Positions 26,128-35,838 are shown, counted from the first letter of the stretch. The stretch is 64,000 nucleotides of DNA from DASVCS01 sp036381495 (GCA_036381495.1 DASVCS010000012.1:1-64000), one strand, 5' to 3'. The notes: a model not told the origin generated them from the sequence alone. Numbers and translations are program-made.

Positions 26128-26922
26128 TCAACCGGACTGCGAGTAGGGCTTCGGCTCCGTCCCGATGTCGAAGCGCATTCCGTCGCGGACGGGTCTCGCA
26201 TAACCCGGCCAGCCGGCGGCGCGGATCAGGTTGGGGATGCGCGCCGGATCGAGTTGCGGGTAGATGTGGGTGAGCAGGAGCCGTTCGGGCCGTGCGCGGC
26301 GGGCGAGCGCGGCCACGCGGGTCGGCGTGAGGTGCGGATCAATGGCCAGGTCGTCGGGGAGCGAGCATTCGGCGAGGAGGATGTCGACGCCCTCGAAGAA
26401 GGCGCCGAGTGCGTCGCTCTCGCCCGTGTCACCGGTGTACCCCAGGGCGCCCTCGGGCGCATCGATCCGGTAGGCGATCGACGCGCCCGTGTGGGGCGTG
26501 GCGCAGGCGCCGAGCCGGGTCCCGTCTTCGAGCGTCAGGACGTCGCCGCTCGCGAGTTCGCGCCGGTCGACCGGGAAGCCGGGGTCGCGGAGCGATTCGC
26601 CGAAGGCATCGGCCATGCGGTCGAGCAGGGCGCTCGTGCCCGGCGGCCCGATGATCGTGAGCGGCAGGGTTCGGGGCTCGGGCAGTCCATGCTCGAGGGC
26701 GAAGAACAGGAACGGCAACGCGCCGATGTGGTCGGTGTGGAAGTGGGTGAGCGCGACGTAGCGGAACTCACCCCACGGCACGCCGAACCGGGTGAGGTGC
26801 TGGAGTGCTCCGGGCCCGCAGTCCAGCAGGAGCCAGTGGCCGGTGGTCTGGACGGCGTACGCCGCGCAGGCCCGCTCGGGATCGGGGACGGCGGTGCCGG
26901 AACCCGCGATGATCAGTCTCAC
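26128..26922 (-). CDS. RNase Z-like metallo-beta-lactamase-fold hydrolase
   Basis: The 264-residue protein shows the MBL fold and the RNase Z-type metal motif THFHTDH (His60, His62, Asp64, His65). Additional ligands appear near ATPHTGASIAYR, GYTGDTGESD and LLLTHIYP. RNase Z matures tRNA 3' ends, which fits the window's CCA-less tRNA genes. The exosite arm of true RNase Z is not obvious, so a related MBL hydrolase remains possible. It starts with a GTG overlapping the smc stop (GTGA). Confidence 0.82.
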   Translation of the reverse strand: MRLIIAGSGTAVPDPERACAAYAVQTTGHWLLLDCGPGALQHLTRFGVPWGEFRYVALTHFHTDHIGALPFLFFALEHGLPEPRTLPLTIIGPPGTSALLDRMADAFGESLRDPGFPVDRRELASGDVLTLEDGTRLGACATPHTGASIAYRIDAPEGALGYTGDTGESDALGAFFEGVDILLAECSLPDDLAIDPHLTPTRVAALARRARPERLLLTHIYPQLDPARIPNLIRAAGWPGYARPVRDGMRFDIGTEPKPYSQSG

Positions 26923-29900
26923 GGCCTCCTCCCCTTGATCCCGCCGTTTCCCGTACCGACGAGCACCTCATCGAGTTGCACGCCCACGATGGTGCTGACG
27001 CCCGCGTCTTCCATGGTCACGCCGTAGATCCAGTCCGCGGCCTCCATGGTTCGCGGGTTGTGCGTGATCACGATGAACTGCGTCTCCGCCTTGAACTCCT
27101 GGAGCATCGCGACGAAGCGGCCGATGTTGGCCTCGTCGAGCGGCGCATCGACCTCGTCCAGCACACAGAACGGGCTGGGCTTGACGAGGTAGATGGCGAA
27201 GAGGAGCGCGAGCGACGTGAGCGCGCGCTCGCCGCCGCTCAGCAGATTGATCTGCTGGGTCCGCTTCCCCTTCGGCGCGGCGGAGATTTCGATACCGGAC
27301 TCGAGCGGATCATCGGGGTCGGCGAGCCAGACGTCGCAGACGCCACCCTCGAAGAGCGTCCCGAACGTGCGCTGGAAGTTCACGCGCACCTGTTCGAAGG
27401 TTTCGAGGAAGAGCGCGCGCGCCGTCCGGTTGATCTGCCGGATTGCCGTCCGGAGATCGTCGCGGGCGCGGAGCAGGTCGTCCCGCTGGCTGGTGAGGAA
27501 CTCGAAGCGGCGCCGCTCCTCCTCGTGCTCCTCGATGGCGAGCATGTTGATCGGCCCGAGTCGCTCGATGTCCGCGGCCAGCGCCTGGAGTTCCGCGCGC
27601 AGCGCATCCGGCGTGCCGTCGATCGGCTCGGCCGACGCCACGAGTTGCTCGAACGGGCGGCCCCATTCGGCCTCGAGGCGTTCCCGAATGCTCCGCTCGC
27701 CGGCCACGCCTTCCGCGCGCAGCAGTTCCAGTCGATGCCGCTCCTCCGCGCGCTCCTCGGCCGCGCGACGCAGCGTTCGGACACGCGCTTCCAGCGATTC
27801 CATCTCGCCCTCAGCGCCGGAGAGGCGTTCATCCAGCGTGCGCAGCTCGGCGGTCAACGTTTCGCGTTCCCGGAAGAGATCTTCGAGCTGGGCGCCCGCG
27901 TCGGCGCGGACGCCGGCGATCTGCTCGAGCGTCTTCCGGTGCTCGATCTCCTCCCGATCGAGCGCCGCCGTGCGTTGGCGCGCATTCTCGATTCCACTGC
28001 GGGCCGCGGCGAGCCGTCGCTCGACTTCCGCGAGCGCGGCCTCCGCGCGGGCGTGCGTCACGCGCAGTTCGGCCTCCTCTTCGCGGGCGGCTTCGAGCGC
28101 CGCCTCGCGCTCGGGGATCGCCTCGGTGCGGGACTGCCAGGCTGCGCGATGCTCCGCGAGCGCGGCCTCGAGCCGCGCGCGCTCCTCGTGGGCCGCGGCG
28201 ATCTCGGCCCGGGCGGCATCGCCGGCGGCGACGGACTCGGCGTGCTGTTGGTCCAGCGCGTCGAGCGAGCGCTGCAACCGTCCGCGCCGCTCGCGCCACG
28301 CGGCCTCATCCGCGTCGACGCGGCGCAGCTCCGCCTCGAGCGACTGCACGGCCGCGTCCCGGTCGCGCAGCTCCGCCTCGGCGGCGGCGATGCGCTCGGC
28401 GGCCGCCGCCCGGGTCGCTGCGGCGGCATCACGCTCCCGGGCCGCCCGTGCGGCCTCCTCCCGCAGCGCCGCCAGCCGCTCGCGCCGGCCCAGCAGGACG
28501 GCATCGCGCGGCGCATCGCCGGCGAACCGGACCGCATCGAGGATCTCGATCAGACGCGACAGCAGCGATTCCGGGAGCAGTGCGAGGACGCCTTCTTCCG
28601 GCGCCTCGCGCTCGAGCCATGCAACGACCTCGGCGGCCGCGGCGGCATCCCGGACCACCAGGAGTTGCAGCAGCGAGCCGAGCGCCGACTCGACGTGTGC
28701 GGCTCGCTCGGGCGGCAGGTCGAGGAAATCGGCGAGCGGGCCGAGGAGGCCGTCCACGCGGTCGCGCGCGTCGAGCGCCGCCGCGACGACCGGGCGGAAC
28801 CCATCGTGCGCGCGTTCGAGCGCTTCGAGCGCCGCGACCTGCCCTGCCAGGAGCGTCGCACGGTCCGCCGCCGCATCGTAGGCGCGGCGCGCGTCGGCTT
28901 CCTCGGCGCGGCGGACATCGAGCCGCTCCGCGCACGCCGCGCGTGCGGCCGCGACCTCGGCGTGCTCGGCCGACAACGCCCGGGACCGCTCCGCGAAGCG
29001 TTCGTTCTGCGCATCCAGCGGCTCCAGCGCGGCACGGATCTCCTCGCGCTCGCCTTCCAGTCGTCGCAACCGCGCGTCGTGCTCGGCCGCGCGCGCCGCC
29101 GCGGTCGCCGCCGCCGCCTCCGCCGCGCCCACTCCGCGAACCAGCTCCGACTCCCGCCGCCGTGCCTGCTCCTCCTCCCGCCGCGCCGCCGCGACCTCGT
29201 CCCTCAGCGCCTGCACCCGCGCGCGCACCTCGTCCAGCCGGCCGGCCAGCGCCTCGACCCGCGCCCGCTCCGCCTCCCGCTCGGTTTCGAGCGTCGTCGA
29301 TTCCGTCTCGAGCGTGGCCACGCGCGAACGCAGTTCCTCACGCTCAATGGTCATCTGCGCCAGGCGCCGCTCGGCGTGTGCACGCCGCTCCTCGGCCACG
29401 GCCAGCTCGCGGTCGCGCTCGGCGATCCGGCGGCCCACGTCCTCGAGGCGCGCCGCCGTCGCGTTGCGCGTCCGTGCCGCCTCCGCGGCCTCGAGACGAC
29501 GTCGCTCGAGCTCCGTCTCAGCGGCGCTCAGCTCCGCCCGCGCGCCGGGCTCGTCCCGTTCGAGGGTATCGAGCCGCGCCGTCGTCGCATCCAGATCCCG
29601 GCGAAGCGCCTCGATCTCCATTGCGGCCAGCGTCACTTCGAGCGCCAGCCGCCGCGCCCGCATCTCCTCGTAGCGCTGCGCGCGCCGCCGCTGGCGCGCC
29701 AGGCCGCGGACCTTCGACTCGACTTCGGAGATCAGGTCCTCGAGCCGCGCCAGGTCGGCTTCCGAACTCTCGAGTCGCCGCTGCGCCGCCCTGCGCCGGT
29801 CCTTGTAGCGCCCGACGCCCGCCGCCTCCTCGAAGAGCTGTCGCCGCTCGTCCGCCCGATCCGAGAGGATCGCGTCCACCATACGCTGCTCGATCACCGC

Positions 29901-30314
29901 GTACGCCGCGGCCCCGAGCCCCGTGTCCCGGCAAAGGTCCAGGATGTCGCGCAGCCGGCACGGCGTACGGTTGAGCTGGTATTCGCTGCCGCCTTCCCGG
30001 AAGATCGTGCGCCGGATCTCGATCTCGTCGTACGGCACCGAGAGCCGCCCCTCCTCGTTCGAGAAGACGAGCGCCACTTCCGCACGACTCACACCGCGCC
30101 GCTCCGCCGTCCCCTGGAAGATCGCCTCTTCCATCTTCGCGCCGCGGATGGCGGACGGGCGCTGCTCTCCCAGCGCCCAGCGGATCGCATCGCTGATGTT
30201 CGACTTGCCACAGCCGTTCGGACCGACGACCGCGGTGATCCCTTCGTGGAACCGCAACTCCGTGCGATCGGCGAAGGACTTGAAACCGTGGAGTGTGAGA
30301 CGCAGGAGCTTCAT
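26919..30314 (-). CDS. smc: Chromosome segregation protein SMC
   Basis: SMC forms the condensin-like ring with ScpA and ScpB. The N-terminal head has Walker A GPNGCGKSN (31-39) and the QRMVDAILSDRADERRQLFEEAAGVGRYK region. Long coiled coils flank a hinge (about 500-640). The C-terminal head has LLSGGERALTSLALLFAIY and the Walker B VLDEVDAPLDEAN. At 1131 residues it is slightly shorter than the usual 1170-1190. It overlaps the SPOR gene upstream by ATGA and the hydrolase downstream by GTGA, so the three genes are probably one transcription unit. The coiled coils are unusually Ala/Arg/Glu-rich, in line with genome GC. Confidence 0.97.
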   Translation of the reverse strand: MKLLRLTLHGFKSFADRTELRFHEGITAVVGPNGCGKSNISDAIRWALGEQRPSAIRGAKMEEAIFQGTAERRGVSRAEVALVFSNEEGRLSVPYDEIEIRRTIFREGGSEYQLNRTPCRLRDILDLCRDTGLGAAAYAVIEQRMVDAILSDRADERRQLFEEAAGVGRYKDRRRAAQRRLESSEADLARLEDLISEVESKVRGLARQRRRAQRYEEMRARRLALEVTLAAMEIEALRRDLDATTARLDTLERDEPGARAELSAAETELERRRLEAAEAARTRNATAARLEDVGRRIAERDRELAVAEERRAHAERRLAQMTIEREELRSRVATLETESTTLETEREAERARVEALAGRLDEVRARVQALRDEVAAARREEEQARRRESELVRGVGAAEAAAATAAARAAEHDARLRRLEGEREEIRAALEPLDAQNERFAERSRALSAEHAEVAAARAACAERLDVRRAEEADARRAYDAAADRATLLAGQVAALEALERAHDGFRPVVAAALDARDRVDGLLGPLADFLDLPPERAAHVESALGSLLQLLVVRDAAAAAEVVAWLEREAPEEGVLALLPESLLSRLIEILDAVRFAGDAPRDAVLLGRRERLAALREEAARAARERDAAAATRAAAAERIAAAEAELRDRDAAVQSLEAELRRVDADEAAWRERRGRLQRSLDALDQQHAESVAAGDAARAEIAAAHEERARLEAALAEHRAAWQSRTEAIPEREAALEAAREEEAELRVTHARAEAALAEVERRLAAARSGIENARQRTAALDREEIEHRKTLEQIAGVRADAGAQLEDLFRERETLTAELRTLDERLSGAEGEMESLEARVRTLRRAAEERAEERHRLELLRAEGVAGERSIRERLEAEWGRPFEQLVASAEPIDGTPDALRAELQALAADIERLGPINMLAIEEHEEERRRFEFLTSQRDDLLRARDDLRTAIRQINRTARALFLETFEQVRVNFQRTFGTLFEGGVCDVWLADPDDPLESGIEISAAPKGKRTQQINLLSGGERALTSLALLFAIYLVKPSPFCVLDEVDAPLDEANIGRFVAMLQEFKAETQFIVITHNPRTMEAADWIYGVTMEDAGVSTIVGVQLDEVLVGTGNGGIKGRRP

Positions 30315-31771
30315 GCGCCCGGGCGACCGGTTCGGCGCACCAACTGCGCCGTCGCGCCCGCACTGCTCAGGAGCCGGGCCATGACCTCGGCCTGGGCGGG
30401 ATTCTCGTATGCGCCCGCGTAGAGCCGGTACCGCGGTGGACCGTACGTGTACGGAACCTCGACCGTGTAGGTGGGGACCCCTTCCCGCCGCAGCGTCTCG
30501 GCGCGCGCCGCGGCGGCCTCGGGCGTCTCGAAATCGCCCAGCTTGTACGCCCAGATCGTCGGCCGCAGGTCCCAGTCCGCGATCCCGGTCTTGTGGCCGC
30601 GGTCCACGAGGTGGCGCATCAGCGCGGCGGCCGAGGCACTGTCCACCGTCGGACCGGCCAGGACGCGGTAGTAGACGGCGCCGTTGACGACGATGGGCGC
30701 GAGATAGAAGCCGATGGACGGCTCGGCCTCGCGGAGCGCGGCCACCCGCTCCTGCGCGATGGCGTAGTCGGCGTGCGCCTCGATGGCCACGGAATAGGGG
30801 ATCGGCGCCTCGACGGGCTGGGGCGGCTCCGTGGGCGTGGGTTCGGCGGGCGCCGTAGCGGCGGCGGCGGGTGCGGTCTCCGCATCCGCCGCGCCCAATG
30901 CGTTCATGACCGGATCGAGGTACCGGCGTCCGGCGAACCAGCCGCCGAGCCCCAGCGCGAGCACGAGGAGGACCCAGAGCACCGGCGAGACGCGACGGCG
31001 GCGCGGCGGCGCGCGCATGATGAAGCCCGGCTCCATCAGCTCGATGTCCTCCGGAACGGGGTCCGCGGAGACCGGGTCGACCGGAAGCGGCGCGGGGGCG
31101 TTCTCGTCCGCTCGCCGCACGATCCGGGCGCCGCTGCCCTCCTCCGGCTCGTCGATCCCGGCGGGCTCACCCGGCGGGTGCAGGACCAGAGCGATCGAGC
31201 ACGCCGCGTCCAGCGAGGTGACGATGGGCTCCGCCTCCTTCGCTCCGGCGAGCACGATCGCCTTTCCGATGCGCCGCGCGAGCAGGTCGAGCCCCGGGGC
31301 GCCGGCGTGCACGAAGACGAGCAGTGTGGCCTGATCCTCGGCGAAACGGGCGACGATCCGCTGCCAGCGCGCGTTCGCGATGAGCGCTTCCGCATCCGCG
31401 ACGTACGGACCCGCCGGCACGAAGCGGAACCCGCGCCCTGGCACGGTCCGGGCGACGCGGCTCAGCGAGAGCCCGAATTCGAAGACGTCCGTGAGCCCCT
31501 CGGCGTTCTCCTCGCCGAGCGACGCGTGCAGCGTAGGCGCATCCACCGCGAGGTCCGCGAGCACGATGTCGCCGCGGCGCTCCGCCCACCCCGTGGCCAG
31601 AGCGATGGCCGCACGATCCGCCCACCCGGACTCCCGTGCCGACGCGCCCGCCACCAAGAGCATGGCGGGCACCGTCGCCGCCGGACGCGCAAACAGCGCC
31701 TCCAATGCGGACGGGAACGTCCCGGCATCCGGATCGAACGACATCGTGGTCGGCGATACGGGCGTACTCAT
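30311..31771 (-). CDS. SPOR-domain membrane protein with degenerate BY-kinase-like ATPase domain
   Basis: From the ATG at 31771 the protein has 486 residues. The first 190 resemble the CpsD/MinD-like ATPase fold, notably VLADLAVDAPTLHASLGEENAEGLTDVF. The P-loop position reads AGASARESGWADRAAI, so no GKT/S is present. An acidic linker leads to one transmembrane helix (LWVLLVLALGLGGWF) and then an Ala/Pro linker. A C-terminal SPOR domain (PTIWAYKLGDFETPEAAAARAE to AGATAQLVRR) follows and would bind denuded septal peptidoglycan. The topology puts the ATPase-like part in the cytoplasm. It precedes smc with a 4-bp overlap. A longer frame to 31822 adds 17 residues. Confidence 0.75.
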   Translation of the reverse strand: MSTPVSPTTMSFDPDAGTFPSALEALFARPAATVPAMLLVAGASARESGWADRAAIALATGWAERRGDIVLADLAVDAPTLHASLGEENAEGLTDVFEFGLSLSRVARTVPGRGFRFVPAGPYVADAEALIANARWQRIVARFAEDQATLLVFVHAGAPGLDLLARRIGKAIVLAGAKEAEPIVTSLDAACSIALVLHPPGEPAGIDEPEEGSGARIVRRADENAPAPLPVDPVSADPVPEDIELMEPGFIMRAPPRRRRVSPVLWVLLVLALGLGGWFAGRRYLDPVMNALGAADAETAPAAAATAPAEPTPTEPPQPVEAPIPYSVAIEAHADYAIAQERVAALREAEPSIGFYLAPIVVNGAVYYRVLAGPTVDSASAAALMRHLVDRGHKTGIADWDLRPTIWAYKLGDFETPEAAAARAETLRREGVPTYTVEVPYTYGPPRYRLYAGAYENPAQAEVMARLLSSAGATAQLVRRTGRPGA

Positions 31772-31838
31772 TCCTCGGGCGTGCTCAGAGATCTCCGAAC
31801 GGGATGCACCGGTGCGGCGCATGCGGATTCATTCGCTA

Positions 31839-31867
31839 ATGATACATGCGCACGGGCCGAAGCAAAA
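31839..31867 (-). promoter_or_regulatory. Possible promoter of the SPOR-smc operon
   Basis: On the minus strand TTTTGC and TATCAT are spaced by 17 bases, upstream of the SPOR gene ATG and downstream of the strong terminator at 31964-32007. The -35 is weak. Confidence 0.4.
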
Positions 31868-31963
31868 GACCCCGCCAGGGGCGGGGGCGTGCCGATGAAC
31901 GTCGGCCCCGAATCGGCGCCCGGTTCGGAGTCGGCCGTTCGGGCCTCGGCGGCGCCGGCACTC

Positions 31964-32007
31964 CGGTCACCTCTGCCCGCCGCGGATGGGGCGGGCAGAG
32001 GTGACCG
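31964..32007 (-). terminator. Perfect 18-bp hairpin after the peptidase/barrel gene
   Basis: CGGTCACCTCTGCCCGCC (31964-31981) pairs fully with 31990-32007 across an 8-base loop. It lies just downstream of the stop at 32015 and separates that gene from the smc operon. No long T-run follows. Confidence 0.8.
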
Positions 32008-32014
32008 GGCGACC

Positions 32015-35000
32015 TCAGAACGACGGCCCGAACGAGAGCGAGAACTTGCCGTGCCGGTCCGGCCGGTTGAGCGGGAACGCGTAGTCGAGCCGCAGCACCG
32101 TGTAGAACACGTTGATCCGCAGGCCCACGCCGTAGCTGAAGAGCGGCTCGCGGAAGAGGAACGGATCCTGGCCCGGCTTGCGGTCCCAGACCAGGTGGAT
32201 ATCCCGCGTCTCGCCCTGACATTCCGCGAACGGGTCGCGCACGTCGTCGATCGTATTCGTCAGGCACGCGCTGTTGCTCCACGCCAGCCCGCCATCGAAG
32301 AAGGCCACGGCGTCCACGGGCGGGAAGTTGCCGAGGAACCCGATCTGGAGCTCGGTGATGATCGGGAACCGCAGCTCCGCGTTCATCATGGCGACGTTCG
32401 AGCCCAGGAGCTGCGTGGCCGCCGGACAGGGAGCGACCGAGACCTGGCCGTTGCCGTACGTCGGGTCGCACTCCGCGCCGTTCGGGTCGAATGAGTCACC
32501 GCCGTAGCCGCGCAGGAAATACGGGCCGCCCCAGAACTGCTGGAAGACGTCCGAGTTGCCGCCGAGGCGCATGCGACTGAGCAGGCGCGTGGCGAAGACC
32601 AGCTTCCGGCCGATGTTGAGGTAGTTCCGGAAGTCGACCAACCCTTCGGTGAAGGAGAGATCGCCCAGCGACCGCGAGACCTGGAACCGGTAACGGCGGC
32701 CGACGATCGGGCCCGTCCAGCCGAAATACGAATTGTCGAAGACCAGCGCCAGCGACGGCTCGATGTACTTCGCACTCCACAGGCGCTCCGTGTAGTCCAG
32801 CCCCCGGCCGCGGGTCAGGTTCACGCCGCGCAGAATGTAGTCGCGCTGCATCATCACGCCGCTGGCCCCGAACTCGAGACGCTGGAAGGTGCTGAACGGG
32901 TAGCTGACCACGCCCTGCGCGACGCGGATCAGGTCCCGCTGGAACTGGAGAGCGTCCACAATGCTCGGCTGCCCGTCGATCACCACGGGGACGGCACAAC
33001 ACGGTCCCCCGTACCGGTACAGCGGCTGCTGCATCAGCGAGATGCCGTAGTTCGCCCTCGTCTTGAGGAAGTTGTAGCCGCCGAAGAAGGCGGCATCCGA
33101 GAACGAGCCGTTGATGCTGCCGGCGACCAGGATGTTGTGGTTGCCGAGCATGTCCGAGAGCGAGATGAAGCTGCCGCCGTAGACGCCGTTGCCGTAGTAG
33201 CCACCGACCTGCGCCCCGATCGTGGGCCGCCCGATCATGTCGGGCGCGAACTTCACGTTGTAGTCCGTGATATCGAAGTCACTGGTGTCGGGGAGCACGT
33301 ACTCCGTGCTGTCGAGCAGGGCCATGACGGAGATCGGCTCGGGCGCCTCGACGCCCTCGGGGATCTCGTTGCTCGGACGGAACGCGCCGCCATGGCGGTA
33401 GAACGAGGATCCCGCCGTGACCGTGATGCCGGGCTCAGCGGCCGCCGTATCCGAAGCGACCACCACGGAGTCGGCCGTGCCCGGCTCCACGCCGTCCGAA
33501 CCCGGTGCCGCGCCATCGGAACCCGTCGCGGCGGTGACCGCCGAGTCCGCGCCATCCGAGCCCGGCACGCCATCGGCCGCCGGCGCGGCGGCCGGCTCAC
33601 GCGCGGGCTCGTTCTGCGCGATGATCGGAAGCGGCTGCGCCTGCCCCGGCAACTCGGAAACCGGCGTGCGCGGGAGTCGGAGCGGATCGTCGACCGCGAA
33701 GATGCTCTGGCCCGCGGCCTCGAAGTAGGCGAAGAGAAGCGTTCCCTCGTCGCGGGCCCACGAGAGGACCGGCGCCATATCCGTGGCGCTCAGGCCGACA
33801 ATGCCCGAGAGGACGTGCGTGATGGACGACAGCGTTCGCGTGTTTCGGTCGAAGAGATACAGGTCCTTGGTCCCGGTCCGGTCGCCGACCCAGATCAGCG
33901 AGCGGCTGTCCGGCGACCAGACTGGGTTGACGTTGCGCGCCTCCTGTCCCGGAAGCACACGGATCTCACCGCTCGCGACATCGAAGAGCGCGACGCGGAG
34001 CGGAGCGTACGTCAGCATGCCGAGGTCCGTGCCCTCGCCGCGGTCCGTGCTGAACGCGATCCAGCGGCCATCGGGCGACCACGCCGGGAAGAGGTCCGCG
34101 TAGCGGTCCGAGGTGAGACGCTGGAGGTTGCCGTCCAGGTCCGTGATGAAGAGGTCGCTCAACCCGCCATCCAGCCCCGCGAACGCGATCCGCCGGCCAT
34201 CCGGCGACCAGGTCGGGTTCATGATGGCGTTCAGCTCGTACTCGAGCTTCTTGGCGAGCTCGTTCTCCTGGACGTCGTAGATGTAGAGCGCATCCCGGCC
34301 GCCCGTCTGGGCGACGAACGCGAGGTAGCGGCCATCGGGCGAGAAGGAGGCGGCGGAGCTGAGGAAACGGAGCGACTCGAAGTCCGCCTCCTGGCTCGAC
34401 TCGACCAGCCGGCGCTTGAACTCCCCCGTTTGCGCATCGGCGAGCCAGAGGTCCGGGAAGAAGCCATCGCGTGCGCTGAACACCGCCATGAGCTTGCCGT
34501 CGGGCGAGATCGCCGGCGCCATGTACGACGGGTCCTCGAGCTTCTCGTGGCGGAGGACGGCGCGCGCGAAGCTCGTCGGCCGCTGGAAGTCGACCACCTG
34601 GGGGAGGTACGTCCGCCGGACGGTTTCGAGCCACTCCTGGTTCAGCTCGGCGAGCGACATCCCGAGTGTGGAATCGAACGCGCGAAGCATGCCGATGCGC
34701 GTCGCCTTCTGGAGGATGATGCCGATCACCTCATCGCCCCACCGCGAGCCGACGTACGCCCACAGCGCCTGGCCGAAGCGGTACGAGTAGTAGTCGTCGA
34801 TGCGGTTCATCTCGCCGATGGTCCGGATGTAGCCGGAGAGCGTGGCATCCCGGACCGTCGCGGCGGTGATCGGGTCGATGTGCCCGATCGACAGGTACTC
34901 GGCCATCCCCTCCGTGAACCAGAGCGGCAGCCGGGTCGCGAACGGGTTCGCGTTCGTCATCGCCGCGTTCCGGAACATGATGTCGTGCTGGAACGAGTGG

Positions 35001-35425
35001 ACCAGCTCGTGCCGGAAGACGTGGTCGAAGTCCGCGTACGACCCCGTGAGCGGGATGACGATCCGGCCCCGGAGCGGCTCCGCGAACGCGCCGGTACTCT
35101 CCGTCAGGAAATCCCGGATCGTGTTCGTCTGCTGGAAGTCCGCGTGCGAGGCGTACAGGATGATCGGCTTCTTCTCCTGGAACTCGTGCCGGAGCAGCCG
35201 GGACAGCCGCGCGTACGCCCGCTCGGCCATCTTCGCCACGTCCAGCGCCGCCTCCCGCTCCTGCTCGTAGAAATAGAGGTCGAAGTGCTCGGTGTGGATG
35301 ATCTGGAAGTCGAAGGACCGGTACTGCACCTTGTTGCGGCCGAAATACTGTGCGTCCGCCTGCCTCGGTCCCAGCGTGGCCAGCACGCCGAGGACGAACA
35401 GGACGGCCAGGAGGCGCTGAGTCAT
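32015..35425 (-). CDS. Secreted peptidase-MA-like / TolB-propeller / outer-membrane barrel protein
   Basis: From the ATG at 35425 (GGAG six bases upstream) the protein has 1136 residues. A signal peptide (1-25) leads to a gluzincin-type metalloprotease domain with HELVH (139-143) and a downstream WFTEGMAEYLS glutamate. WD40-like TolB propeller repeats (about 290-560, e.g. PTWSPDGRRIAFAG) follow. A Pro/Gly/Asp linker with GSDG repeats leads to a C-terminal barrel resembling BamA/TamA surface antigens, ending in FGPSF. This architecture is familiar from Gemmatimonadota-type genomes. It would be anchored in the outer membrane; substrate unknown. rsfS ends 10 bp upstream. Confidence 0.87.
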   Translation of the reverse strand: MTQRLLAVLFVLGVLATLGPRQADAQYFGRNKVQYRSFDFQIIHTEHFDLYFYEQEREAALDVAKMAERAYARLSRLLRHEFQEKKPIILYASHADFQQTNTIRDFLTESTGAFAEPLRGRIVIPLTGSYADFDHVFRHELVHSFQHDIMFRNAAMTNANPFATRLPLWFTEGMAEYLSIGHIDPITAATVRDATLSGYIRTIGEMNRIDDYYSYRFGQALWAYVGSRWGDEVIGIILQKATRIGMLRAFDSTLGMSLAELNQEWLETVRRTYLPQVVDFQRPTSFARAVLRHEKLEDPSYMAPAISPDGKLMAVFSARDGFFPDLWLADAQTGEFKRRLVESSQEADFESLRFLSSAASFSPDGRYLAFVAQTGGRDALYIYDVQENELAKKLEYELNAIMNPTWSPDGRRIAFAGLDGGLSDLFITDLDGNLQRLTSDRYADLFPAWSPDGRWIAFSTDRGEGTDLGMLTYAPLRVALFDVASGEIRVLPGQEARNVNPVWSPDSRSLIWVGDRTGTKDLYLFDRNTRTLSSITHVLSGIVGLSATDMAPVLSWARDEGTLLFAYFEAAGQSIFAVDDPLRLPRTPVSELPGQAQPLPIIAQNEPAREPAAAPAADGVPGSDGADSAVTAATGSDGAAPGSDGVEPGTADSVVVASDTAAAEPGITVTAGSSFYRHGGAFRPSNEIPEGVEAPEPISVMALLDSTEYVLPDTSDFDITDYNVKFAPDMIGRPTIGAQVGGYYGNGVYGGSFISLSDMLGNHNILVAGSINGSFSDAAFFGGYNFLKTRANYGISLMQQPLYRYGGPCCAVPVVIDGQPSIVDALQFQRDLIRVAQGVVSYPFSTFQRLEFGASGVMMQRDYILRGVNLTRGRGLDYTERLWSAKYIEPSLALVFDNSYFGWTGPIVGRRYRFQVSRSLGDLSFTEGLVDFRNYLNIGRKLVFATRLLSRMRLGGNSDVFQQFWGGPYFLRGYGGDSFDPNGAECDPTYGNGQVSVAPCPAATQLLGSNVAMMNAELRFPIITELQIGFLGNFPPVDAVAFFDGGLAWSNSACLTNTIDDVRDPFAECQGETRDIHLVWDRKPGQDPFLFREPLFSYGVGLRINVFYTVLRLDYAFPLNRPDRHGKFSLSFGPSF

Positions 35426-35435
35426 GAGATCTCCT

Positions 35436-35807
35436 TCACGCTTCCAGGGGGTGCATAGGCGCATCTCCCCAGAGGCGCTCGAGCTGGTAGAAATCCCGCG
35501 CGGCGGGGTGGAACACGTGGACGACGAAGTCGATGTAGTCGATCAGCACCCAGCGCCCCGCGCGCAACCCCTCGACGTGTCCCGGACGTACGCCTTCCGC
35601 CTTCAGCTCGTCGATCACGTGCTCCGCGATCGCGCGGACGTGGAGGTCGGAGGTCCCGGTGACGAGAAGGAAGTAATCCGTTGCGCTGGAGATCCGCCTC
35701 AGGTCGAGGAGCAGGAGGTCGCGTCCCTTTCGCTCGAGGGCGAGTTCGGCGGCGTGCGCGAGCTCGACCGGCAGATCCAGGGATGCAGGGGCGACAGATC
35801 CGGCCAT
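35436..35807 (-). CDS. rsfS: Ribosomal silencing factor RsfS/YbeB
   Basis: RsfS binds ribosomal protein uL14 and blocks subunit joining when nutrients are scarce. The 123-residue protein carries the family core: AHAAELALERKGRDLLLLDLRRISSATDYFLLVTGTS and later GRWVLIDYIDFVVHVFHPAARDFYQLERLWGDA. The ATG has GGAG five bases upstream. In many genomes it follows nadD; here it is isolated with its own promoter and leads into the propeller/barrel gene 10 bp later. Confidence 0.94.
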   Translation of the reverse strand: MAGSVAPASLDLPVELAHAAELALERKGRDLLLLDLRRISSATDYFLLVTGTSDLHVRAIAEHVIDELKAEGVRPGHVEGLRAGRWVLIDYIDFVVHVFHPAARDFYQLERLWGDAPMHPLEA

Positions 35808-35838
35808 CCGATCTCCAGGATGAGGTCCTCAATCGGTA

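Noticed and set aside
26976..30422. 1148-residue plus-strand open frame opposite smc
   Set aside because: Composition is that of an antisense shadow, and smc on the other strand has all ATPase motifs.
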